NCBI RefSeq assembly: GCF_001112925.1
Contig: NZ_CPYD01000004.1
Location: 62,001 to 126,000 of the forward strand
Direction: 5' to 3'
DNA: 64,000 nucleotides
From: Yersinia nurmii
GTDB lineage: Bacteria > Pseudomonadota > Gammaproteobacteria > Enterobacterales > Enterobacteriaceae
Positions 49,410-56,756 of the stretch are shown in pieces. Both the position numbers and the translations under genes were made by a program. How positions within the stretch are numbered: position 1 is the stretch's first letter; the number at the start of each line of letters is the position of its first letter. The notes under the pieces were generated by a model. The model ran no database searches and had not been told where the DNA came from. It saw only the letters and a list, made by a program, of their open reading frames with translations.

Positions 49410-49958
49410 ATGCAATTGAATATACCGACTTGGCTTACCCTGTTTCGTGTTGCACTTATCCCATTCTTTGTTCTGGCATTTTACCTGCCGTTCGTTTGGG
49501 CCCCGGTCTTGTGTGCTGGCATTTTTGTATTCGCAGCTGCAACCGATTGGTTTGATGGGTTTTTAGCTCGCCGCTGGAAGCAAACTACCCGTTTTGGTGC
49601 GTTTCTTGATCCAGTCGCGGATAAAGTGATGGTTGCCGTAGCATTGGTGCTGGTTGCTGAATATTATCACCAGTGGTGGATTACTTTACCGGCAGCCACC
49701 ATGATCGCTCGCGAGATCATCATTTCCTCTCTACGCGAGTGGATGGCAGAAATCGGCAAGCGTAGCAGCGTTGCGGTATCTTGGATTGGTAAAGTCAAAA
49801 CGACGGCGCAAATGATGTCATTGGTTGGTTTATTATGGCGTCCAACGGCTTACGTAGAGCTGGCTAGTTTTGTCCTACTTTATATCGCTGCGGTGCTGAC
49901 TTTCTGGTCAATGTTCCAATATTTAAGCGCAGCCTGGAAAGATTTGCTCGAACCTTGA
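49410..49958 (+). CDS. pgsA: Phosphatidylglycerophosphate synthase PgsA
   Basis: The 182-residue membrane enzyme has the CDP-alcohol phosphotransferase motif spread over [10 protein letters not shown]...[11 protein letters not shown], matching DG..AR...G...D...[20 protein letters not shown] starts it. It makes phosphatidylglycerophosphate from CDP-diacylglycerol and glycerol-3-phosphate. It follows uvrC by 58 bases, and then a tRNA cluster, as in E. coli. Confidence 0.95.
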   Translation: MQLNIPTWLTLFRVALIPFFVLAFYLPFVWAPVLCAGIFVFAAATDWFDGFLARRWKQTTRFGAFLDPVADKVMVAVALVLVAEYYHQWWITLPAATMIAREIIISSLREWMAEIGKRSSVAVSWIGKVKTTAQMMSLVGLLWRPTAYVELASFVLLYIAAVLTFWSMFQYLSAAWKDLLEP

Positions 49959-50102
49959 TCGAAGTGCCGTAAAAATCAGCAAACGGACGTTTTAGGTTGA
50001 TAATTTTATTGACTCATTGCGTCAGGTAAGTAGAATGCATCGCATCAGACGGCAGCAGCGAAACGCCGAAAGATAGCAAAAAAATCAGTAAGTTCTGATG
50101 TT

Positions 50103-50178
<76 letters not shown>

Positions 50179-50233
50179 AATTTGGCAGGTATTGCAGAAA
50201 TGCGAGCCTCAGCAGTAAGGCAATGAAGAATAC

Positions 50234-50307
50234 GGCGCGTTGGCAGAGTGGCCATGCTACGGATTGCAAATCCGTCTACCTCGGTTCGACTCCGGGACGC
50301 GCCTCCA
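50234..50307 (+). tRNA. tRNA-Cys (anticodon GCA)
   Basis: 74-base cloverleaf with acceptor GGCGCGT/ACGCGCC, anticodon loop TTGCAAA and encoded CCA. Confidence 0.96.
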
Positions 50308-50317
50308 ATTTTCCTGA

Positions 50318-50403
50318 GCCCGGGTGGTGAAATCGGTAGACACAAGGGATTTAAAATCCCTCGGCTTATGGCTGTGCGGGTTCAAGTCCCGCCCCGGGCA
50401 CCA
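50318..50403 (+). tRNA. tRNA-Leu (anticodon TAA)
   Basis: 86-base class II tRNA with acceptor GCCCGGG/CCCGGGC, anticodon loop TTTAAAA, long variable arm and encoded CCA. Its 3' part is the integration site of the adjacent prophage and is duplicated at 59477. Confidence 0.96.
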
Positions 50404-50471
50404 TGGAAAAATATATAAGTAAAACAAAGCAGTATGAGTATGTCGTTAACCGCCGAGAGGCGGTTTTTTTG
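50350..50471 (+). repeat. Left 122-base direct repeat (attL) at tRNA-Leu
   Basis: Starting in the anticodon loop of tRNA-Leu and running through its terminator, this block recurs at 59477-59598 without gaps and with about 5 mismatches in 122. It is the left boundary of the P2-like remnant. The repeat reaches about 68 bases beyond the tRNA, which is long for an att core. Confidence 0.88.
50448..50470 (+). terminator. Terminator of the tRNA cluster
   Basis: AACCGCC-GAGA-GGCGGTT stem followed by Ts. An identical copy lies at the right repeat (59575-59597). Confidence 0.88.
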
Positions 50472-50676
50472 TTTCTAAGATTCCATTTCATAATATACCT
50501 TCATAATATTATTCCCGCTCTACTGATCCCCCACTGCTGGAACTATTGCTATTTTCCCATCATATCGCGCGGTCTGAGCTGTGTTTTTGTGCCCTGAAAT
50601 TGCTTGTTTGTCGTAAAGAGAACCACTTAAGTCAGATATGCCTTAGCTTTCAGATCATGGAAAGTGAAGTCAAAAT

Positions 50677-51177
50677 CTAACTTGTCGTCAGGTTATGGGT
50701 GCATTCCACTTCGGGCGTATCCAGCGTGATTTTGACCGAGGCGGTGCAGGTAATATTGGGCGCAGTCACGGTGACGCTTTCACTGGCATTGACCTCGGCG
50801 GTTTTAATGCCAGCGACCCGCAGTTCGCCGGTTTCCGATTCATAGTGAAGGGTTGGGACATCGGGGAACAACAGGTAAATCCCATCCGCCGAGGCCGACG
50901 GCAGCGGGAACTCATCAGAGAAAATGCCCGGCAGCACAAAAGCGGTATCCAGCTCACCGCCGAGCGAGAAAATTAATACTTGTTCGCGAACCGAAGGCGC
51001 CCACCACGAACGGGATTGACCGGCGCGAGCCGTCAGCCAGTTTAACCAGCCGGTGACGTTATCCCCGGTGGCGACGCGGCAAAAGGCTTTTTCTAAATCC
51101 ACCTTATGCCCCGTACCAATACGAATTAGGTTGCGCAGCAGGCGCAGGGTTTCGGAGTGTTGGGTTTGTGTTGTCAG
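50677..51177 (-). pseudogene. P2 gpV (baseplate spike) fragment
   Basis: On the minus strand about 165 codons read as gpV: QHSETLRLLRNLIRIGTG, GWLNWLTARAGQSRSWWAPS, VREQVLIFSLGGELDTAFVL and PGIFSDEFPLPSASADGIYL. It ends early at THNLTTS, whereas gpV continues with the trimer tip. The expected ATG appears as CTG at 51177, and the frame runs upstream into foreign sequence, so both ends are damaged. gpV forms the membrane-piercing spike. Confidence 0.85.
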
Positions 51178-51560
51178 AGCGACAAGAATGCCGCTCAGCA
51201 GATTGAACGGCAATATAACGCTGCTCAAAGGGTAAAGACTGCGCCAGCGTGGAATGGATGCTGCCACCATCGATAAACATTTTCAGGCTGTCCCGGGAGG
51301 GGTGTAACAGCGGCAGGCTGTCAGTCAGCGCGGCGCGGAGTAATTGGGGGGCTTTAACATGATGCTGTTCCTGACAGTGTTTAATCGCTTCCACTTGCAG
51401 CCCACAGGACACCAGTACGTTTTCCCGTTGGAGAATGTCGCCGCTTAAATCCCCGTTAACCGCTGGAGTGCTGACCGTCGGGCGGCCAGCGTAGATAATC
51501 GCCGGGACTGGCGAACGCGGGGTGGTGGTGCAACCGGATAACATCAGCAGGCAAAGCAGC
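51178..51560 (-). pseudogene. Fused remnant of P2 lysC (Rz1-like) and gene R
   Basis: One frame first encodes a lipoprotein spanin subunit (LLCLLMLSGCTTTP ... GLQVEAIKHCQEQH) and then, without a stop, the start of tail-completion protein R (VKAPQLLRAALTDSLPLL, SLKMFIDGGSIHSTLA, SLPFEQRYI). R should begin at ATG 51360 in another frame; a six-C run there is one base off, which explains the fusion. R is cut short and S is deleted where V begins. Confidence 0.72.
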
Positions 51561-51565
51561 CAGTG

Positions 51566-51822
51566 GAGGCGTTCACCTTTGGCGAACCCTCCGCTGTGCT
51601 CGATAAGCGGGAAATACTGGGTTACGTCGAATGCACCGTATGGCCCGCCTATCAGCTTTGACGGGCTAGCGCGCAGCTTCCGGGCCGCGGTGCATCACAG
51701 CTCGCCGATGTATGTGAAACACAATATTCTGGCAAGTACCTTTATTCCACATTCAATGCTCAGTCAGCAGGCGTTTAGCCGCTATGCGCTGGATTATCTG
51801 GTATTCGGCATGCGTTTTTAGA
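51566..51822 (+). pseudogene. P2 gpQ (portal) N-terminal fragment with frameshifts
   Basis: The plus strand reads EAFTFGEPSAVLDKREIL, then after a frameshift PPISFDGLARSFRAAVHHSS and PMYVKHNILASTFIPH ... [12 protein letters not shown], the conserved N-terminal third of the portal protein. A missing base after VFG ends the frame. Its orientation opposite to lysC-R-V is as in P2. Confidence 0.85.
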
Positions 51823-51919
51823 GGTGTACCGTAACCAACTGGGCGCATCACTGCGCCCCGACCTCCAGCCCGGGCAAGTACACCCGCCGTGGATTAGAAA
51901 AAGATTGCTATTGGTTTGT

Positions 51920-52045
51920 GCAGAACTGAAAAAAGAAGGGCTAACACTAAAAGCGGCTGCGCTTAGGCTAGGTTATCTAACAAGTGAGCAATTTGATGAG
52001 TGGATCCGAGTCCGACCGGAAGAGATGGTCGGAATTATGAAATAA
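51920..52045 (+). pseudogene. C-terminal scrap of class II fumarase
   Basis: About 40 codons encode [19 protein letters not shown] and [10 protein letters not shown], very like the last residues of FumC ([23 protein letters not shown]). The preceding 30 codons in the same frame ([12 protein letters not shown]...) are not fumarase. No other part of the gene is present, so this fragment arrived with cargo or by recombination. Confidence 0.62.
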
Positions 52046-52076
52046 TTATTGCGTCATCTGTGGTCTTAATGCCGGA

Positions 52077-52820
52077 TTAGCTTCCGGAATTTTTCCGCCT
52101 GTTAAAATTTTTCGGAATAAGTTTCGGGGTACTTTGGCAATATTCCCTGTAGGGTTTCCCGAGTTCTTGCTGTAATCCTTTCTCTTCGAAATAAATACCA
52201 ATCAGAATGTAAACTGTCATACCTGATGCAAAGAGTAAACGGCTGCTGGTCATATTGGGCGTAGCCCAAAAGGCGAGTAATAATCCTGACATCATTGGAT
52301 GACGACATAAAGAATAAAAGAAATTAAGCTTGAAGGGGAGTTGAGTATAAGACTTTCGTTGCCATTGCATCCATGATTGGCGTAAGCCGAAAAGATCTGT
52401 ATGGCTGATTAAGAAGGTTGAAATTACAGTTAATAGCCATCCTAGGCTCTCCAAAATAAGCAGTAATAGTGCGAGCGGTGAACTATCATCTAACATCCAT
52501 ATTTTCCCTGGCAATGGTTGCCAACAAAAAGAGATCAAAATTAATAGAATACCAGAAGATAGAACGTAGGTTGAACGCTCTACGGCTGGGGAAATATTGG
52601 CTCTGGTTTTGTATGTTTTATGAGCCATAAAAGAGTGCTGAACCGAAAATAACAGTAATAGCCCAATATTGATGCTGATGTGCTGAAGAGTAAAATGTTC
52701 GCTGGGTACAGCCATGGCTGTAAACTTCCAGCCAAACAATAAGCTGATAATAAAAACGAAACTTAACATCCCGATGATGTAACAACTTATTCCGTATACT
52801 AATATGATGAATCTTTTCAT
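52077..52820 (-). CDS. mddA: MddA-like methanethiol S-methyltransferase (NnrU/ICMT fold)
   Basis: The 247-residue membrane protein has about six hydrophobic helices. VQHSFMAHKTYK lies in the N-terminal half. The C-terminal half has CRHPMMSGLLLAFWATPNMT, a FEEKGLQQELGKPYREYCQ motif and P.LIPK, the SAM-binding pattern of MddA and isoprenylcysteine-methyltransferase-like enzymes. MddA converts methanethiol to dimethyl sulfide. The gene is complete and lies where P2 carries tin and old, between Q and the early genes, so it is probably phage-borne cargo. An NnrU-like role cannot be excluded. Confidence 0.72.
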   Translation of the reverse strand: MKRFIILVYGISCYIIGMLSFVFIISLLFGWKFTAMAVPSEHFTLQHISINIGLLLLFSVQHSFMAHKTYKTRANISPAVERSTYVLSSGILLILISFCWQPLPGKIWMLDDSSPLALLLLILESLGWLLTVISTFLISHTDLFGLRQSWMQWQRKSYTQLPFKLNFFYSLCRHPMMSGLLLAFWATPNMTSSRLLFASGMTVYILIGIYFEEKGLQQELGKPYREYCQSTPKLIPKNFNRRKNSGS

Positions 52821-53185
52821 AGTGCCTCACGATTCAATAATTACCAGTAAGACAGTATAGAGGCTATTTTTCGACAACTACTTTAGTAGCTCTATAATAA
52901 TAAGCACGGTGTGTATTTTTGATGACACTAGAGAAAATCAAGATTTATCTGCCTCAATATATATTTGATTTGCGACTTTTCCCAAACGCGATGAAACCAG
53001 TGTTGCCTGATTTTTTTTCGCTCATCCATCCAGCTTCATTTAGTAATAACTCCAGTGAGTTCATAGCCGCAGGCGAGCGTTCATATCTGATTAATTCCGT
53101 TTGCTGCTTATATTTTTGATTGATAACTCCTGTTTTTAGGCAATACGAAACCCAGCGAGTAAAACGCCATATATTATCACTTTGG
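52821..53185. other. Gap in prophage remnant, no supported gene
   Basis: This 365-base AT-rich stretch contains a 65-codon frame at 52922-53119 lacking a ribosome site and family resemblance. Replication gene A of P2 would lie in this direction but is absent. Confidence 0.5.
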
Positions 53186-53497
53186 TTAATTAATAATATT
53201 CAGTGTGCAGTCATCATTACTGACAAATGGCGGCAACGAACGAGTAAACTCAATTAAGTCATTCAACGCTTCAACGATAGATTCTCTCTCTGCCTGGCTT
53301 AATTCTGAAAACTGCATATTCACATGGCAATTTTTTAACCCAGCATGAAAACAGATTGTTTTACGCAAATGCACAGGCGCTTTATCAAAAGCTTCTTGAG
53401 TAACATTTTTTCTATGGCGTAAATACTTCTCTTTAAATTCAGTAATTCGGGCAATGCCCGTCATTCTTAATTTTTCAGCTTCTGTTAATTGCAGCAT
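53186..53497 (-). CDS. Phage protein of the DUF5347 type
   Basis: The 103-residue product begins MLQLTEAEKLRMTGIARI and continues FKEKYLRHRKNVTQEAFDKA and LRKTICFHAGLKNCHV. I recall this as a protein of unknown function common in early regions of P2-like prophages of Yersinia and relatives. A TTG at 53506, abutting the previous stop (TGATTG), is another possible start. It is co-directional with the fil-like gene just upstream, so it is an early-operon member. Confidence 0.65.
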   Translation of the reverse strand: MLQLTEAEKLRMTGIARITEFKEKYLRHRKNVTQEAFDKAPVHLRKTICFHAGLKNCHVNMQFSELSQAERESIVEALNDLIEFTRSLPPFVSNDDCTLNIIN

Positions 53498-53506
53498 ATT
53501 CCCCAA

Positions 53507-53692
53507 TCAATACCCGAATAGACGGCGTAATCTTGGTGTCTTCTTTGCAGAGGACAATTCTTGTAAAAGCGCCTTTTGATTACTTTCCGGCTTCCAGCGC
53601 TGGCCGTTCTTCAACTCCAGCATACCGTGGCCGAAATGGCGCAGGCTTACTGGGCTTTGCTGTTTTAACAATGGGGCAATAGAAATAATCAT
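53507..53692 (-). CDS. Fil-like small phage protein
   Basis: The 61-residue protein (MIISIAPLLKQQSPVSLRHF, GHGMLELKNGQRWKP) resembles the small Fil family of P2/186-like phages, which blocks host cell division when expressed. The HxGHGxxxLxNGQRW core is the recognisable part. Position after cox and cII-type genes in the early operon agrees. Function by analogy only. Confidence 0.58.
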   Translation of the reverse strand: MIISIAPLLKQQSPVSLRHFGHGMLELKNGQRWKPESNQKALLQELSSAKKTPRLRRLFGY

Positions 53693-53701
53693 AAAGACAC
53701 C

Positions 53702-54038
53702 TCAACTCAATCCGGCGATAGCACTCAATCCGCTAATAACATCAACGGTTGAAGCGAGCGCGGGGGGGAGTGAATGCGTGACTGTACTGTCAGGCCGATA
53801 AGAGATTGATGGCGAATCGCAGTATTGACCGTATCCAGCAGTGACGATTTACGGGAAGCAGTCTTATGATCGCCTTGAACAGCAGCGGCGGCAATCAAGC
53901 CAACTGCAGCGGTAGCATGTAGCGCATAAGTTGGGATGTTGCCGCGTTTGCTGCCAGCTCGACTAAGTTGTGCTTTAAAGCAAACTGGCGGCAAGCGTTA
54001 TCAAAGTGCGGATGTTTGGACACTGAAAAATCAAACAT
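53702..54038 (-). pseudogene. Phage regulatory CII-family gene, internally deleted and frameshifted
   Basis: The minus strand starts MFDFSVSKHPHFDNACRQFA, the N-terminus of the CII/CP76 regulators of 186-like phages. It then jumps, out of frame, to a C-terminal part (LHATAAVGLIAAAAVQGDHK, LLDTVNTAIRHQSLIGLTVQ). The last segment (ALASTVDVISGLSAIAGLS) needs another frameshift. About half of the normal length of about 170 codons is missing. Confidence 0.78.
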
Positions 54039-54092
54039 GGCTTACTTCCTCACATATGCCGACAATTAGTTGGCAAATTTGAATATCGAACA

Positions 54093-54290
54093 TTATTGGT
54101 TTGCCGCTTCTTTAGTGAGAGCGATCATATTTACGAGCACCTTTTCCATTTTGCGAACTTTCTGGCGGATAGGTAGACGGCCGTCTTTCACCATGCCACC
54201 GCAGGTTTTATAAGGGATTCCGCTCAATTTTGAGAACTCGGGCAGGGATAAATAAGGCGAGGTTACTTTGATTGCAAGGTTTTGATTCAT
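54093..54290 (-). CDS. Cox-like phage excisionase/repressor
   Basis: The 65-residue basic protein has a MerR-like helix-turn-helix: YLSLPEFSKLSGIPYKTCGG, then MVKDGRLPIR, and a VLVNMIALTKEA end, the pattern of short Cox proteins in P2-like phages. Cox represses the lysogenic promoter and directs excision with Int. AGGA precedes ATG 54290. It is first of the leftward early operon and divergent from the cI-like gene, as expected. Confidence 0.68.
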   Translation of the reverse strand: MNQNLAIKVTSPYLSLPEFSKLSGIPYKTCGGMVKDGRLPIRQKVRKMEKVLVNMIALTKEAANQ

Positions 54291-54394
54291 AGGCATCCTG
54301 TTTGATGGTGGTTAATATAGGTGTTGGTGGGTATTTGCCATCAATTCACGAATTAAACTATGCATATGCGAGTATCTAAGGTTTTTTTGCGAGC

Positions 54395-54970
54395 GTGCAT
54401 GATAAAAAACTAAGTGGCGAGATTTCAGCAGTAGAAAGAATGATGCAAGCCTATGGTTTTAAAGTACAAAGAGAATTAGCGGCTTATCTGGGGGCCGGAA
54501 CGGGAACAATCAGCACTTGGATCAAACGTGATTATTTTCCAGGCAAAGAGATTGTGCTCTGTGCTTTAGAAACCGGTGTTTCGTTGCACTGGCTTACAAC
54601 TGGTGAGGGTGAACCTCGGGAACCGGTTAAATCTACCGCATGTGAAACTGTAAAATCTATTGCTCATAAAAACCTTGAAGATGGTTTACTAATAGATGTA
54701 TCCCCAATATTGCTAGATTTAGCGTTGTTGCCTGTACAGATTGTTGAGCCTGAACTAGTATCCTTCCCGAATGAGAAAAGCTATTTTCTTATCGAACGCT
54801 AATTTAAAAATGTTGCTGACGGTCTTTGGTTGATTGAAAAGGCTGGTGTGACCTCTATTAGTGATATTACTCGTTTACCGGGTGAGATATGGCGTATCAA
54901 TGAAGTTGATTGGCTTATTTCGGAAGTGAGTATTCTAGCCAAAGTTGTTGGCGAAATTACGGATCATTGA
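54395..54970 (+). pseudogene. 186-type CI repressor interrupted by an in-frame TAA
   Basis: The frame reads a CI-type helix-turn-helix (AYGFKVQRELAAYLGAGTGT, ISTWIKRDYFPGKE) and CALETGVSLHWLTTGEGEP, then a linker. At 54800-54802 there is a TAA, after which the same frame continues (VADGLWLIEKAGVTSISDIT, LPGEIWRINEVDWL) to a TGA at 54968. That tail matches the C-terminal oligomerisation domain of these repressors. The truncated 135-residue form could still bind DNA as a weak dimer. The start is a GTG with a poor ribosome site. Confidence 0.8.
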
Positions 54971-55015
54971 CTGCTGGAATTAATATTGTTCGCGGAATAA
55001 TGGAGTGGTAATTAA

Positions 55016-55192
55016 ATGAAACTATTAGTTAATACAATAATTGGTATTGTATTTTTATCTCTGCCTACGATTTCTATTGCAAAAAACTACCCCTGTTCCG
55101 GTAAAAAAGGCGGGGTATCCCATTGTGAAAATGGGAAATTTGTCTGTAAAGATGGCTCTATCAGTAAATCAAAGAAAATCTGTAAGCGTTAG
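55016..55192 (+). CDS. Small secreted cysteine-containing protein (58 residues)
   Basis: ATG 55016 follows GGAG and encodes a signal peptide ([20 protein letters not shown]) and a mature part of about 36 residues with four cysteines ([20 protein letters not shown] ... KKIC), able to form two disulfides. I recall similar small periplasmic proteins next to repressors in enterobacterial prophages, but no function. Position between cI and int suggests expression in the lysogen. Confidence 0.68.
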   Translation: MKLLVNTIIGIVFLSLPTISIAKNYPCSGKKGGVSHCENGKFVCKDGSISKSKKICKR

Positions 55193-55289
55193 TTTTTAAT
55201 CAGATGTTTGTTGTGCTACATATCAAACATTGACTACTGTTTTTATATACAGTAAATAGGCCCAAGGGATTATTCTTGAGGGCTTATTT

Positions 55290-56321
55290 ATGGCAGTGCG
55301 AAAGTTACCCAACGGGAAGTGGGTCTGTGATTTTTACTCAGATGGCCGTGACAGTAAGCGGGTTAGGAAAACCTTTGTTACTCGCGGCGAGGCGTTGCGC
55401 TTTGAGCGTGAGCAATTAGCGCAACGTGGTGATCTGGATATTGACTACACACCGGCAGAGACTGCCGCGCAGAGGTTAAAAACATTGGTCGGTCAGTGGT
55501 ATGAACTCCACGGGCGCTCTTTGAGTGACGGCGAAGCAAGATTAAATAAACTCAATATCCTGTGTGATAATTTGGGAGATCCTGCTGTTGCTGATTTTGA
55601 CCGGGAAGTGTTCGCCAAATACCGCAAGCAGCGCTTAGCCGGTGAATTTAGCCCTAAACCAAAGCACGGAATTGTGAAGCCGCCAAAAGAGGCAACGGTA
55701 AACCGCGAACATGCCTACCTACGAGCGGTATTTAATGAGTTAAAAAGGCTAGGGCATTGGAATCATGCGAATCCATTGGATGGCGTTAGGCTATTTCGTG
55801 AAAGCGAAAACGAGTTAACTTTCCTTTATGAAGACGATATTAAGCGTCTGCTGCATGAGTGTGACAATTCTAGTAATAAAGATCTCGGTATCATTGTTCG
55901 TATCTGTCTGGCTACTGGTGCGCGTTGGAGTGAAGCGGAGCAACTAAGACAAGCTCAGGTGATGCCAAATAAAATTACTTATATCAACACCAAGAGTAAA
56001 AAGAACCGTACAGTCCCTATTTCTGCGGAACTGCATAAACTGATTCCCAAGATGAAAGGGCGCTTATTCGCTAATGCCTACGATGCATTTGGTCAAGCTA
56101 TCGACCGGGCTAAACTGGTGCTACCTACCGGCCAGTTAACCCACGTTCTACGCCATACATTCGCCAGTCATTTTATGATGAACGGCGGCAATATATTGGT
56201 ACTGCAACAAATCCTCGGGCACTCCACTATCCAAATGACCATGCGCTACAGCCACTTTGCACCGGATCATTTAGAGGCGGCAGTGAGTTTGAATCCATAT
56301 GATCGTATTTTAAAAAATTAA
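55290..56321 (+). CDS. int: P2-like tyrosine integrase
   Basis: The 343-residue recombinase has an N-terminal arm-binding segment (MAVRKLPNGKWVCDFYSDGR), a core-binding domain, and the catalytic domain with Arg in TGARWSEAEQL, His-Leu-Arg-His in HVLRHTFASHFMM, and His and Tyr in LGHSTIQMTMRYSHF. All catalytic residues are present and the length equals P2 Int (337). It should act on the tRNA-Leu repeats that flank the element. Confidence 0.93.
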   Translation: MAVRKLPNGKWVCDFYSDGRDSKRVRKTFVTRGEALRFEREQLAQRGDLDIDYTPAETAAQRLKTLVGQWYELHGRSLSDGEARLNKLNILCDNLGDPAVADFDREVFAKYRKQRLAGEFSPKPKHGIVKPPKEATVNREHAYLRAVFNELKRLGHWNHANPLDGVRLFRESENELTFLYEDDIKRLLHECDNSSNKDLGIIVRICLATGARWSEAEQLRQAQVMPNKITYINTKSKKNRTVPISAELHKLIPKMKGRLFANAYDAFGQAIDRAKLVLPTGQLTHVLRHTFASHFMMNGGNILVLQQILGHSTIQMTMRYSHFAPDHLEAAVSLNPYDRILKN

Positions 56322-56756
56322 TAATGTGAGAATGTAATGATGAATAAATTAGTTGGCGATTTTTGTAATAACTGCGTCCAAAGAGAGAATCATTATGTCG
56401 TTAGAATATCTAGTCCTCGTAGGTAATGCTGACTGTGTTCTCTAGCAAGATACGATAAATCTGACAGTCAGCTAAGAGCGAACATTGCCTTAGCTGGGGG
56501 AAGCCCTAAAATTGAGTGACACAATTTGCAGGAATACTTATAGCATCCCTAATCTGTAGCGTAGGCAAAACTGTACCGGTCTTAGTCCTTCTTATACCGC
56601 TGGTCTTTACATAAATCACCATGCCGTATATGTTTATCAAGCCAATAGCCTTCATATGATCGTAAAATGTTTAGGTAGTAGTTCAATTTCCTAGACCTTC
56701 AGAATTTTACCGAGCAGCGGCCAACTTAGCGCCGTTGCGTGCAGGGATGACCCGCT
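56322..56756. other. Gap between int and the ATPase
   Basis: This 435-base stretch probably holds the ATPase promoter. A 29-codon frame at 56338 (MMNKLVGDFCNNCVQRENHY..., with CNNC) could be the start of a broken gene. No other structure stands out. Confidence 0.4.

Noticed and set aside
52922-53119. 65-codon frame in the prophage gap
   Set aside because: No ribosome site, no family resemblance, unremarkable composition in AT-rich DNA.
53794-53801. GCCGATAA resembling a sigma-28 -10 box inside the cII remnant
   Set aside because: No TAAA or close variant lies 15 bases upstream.
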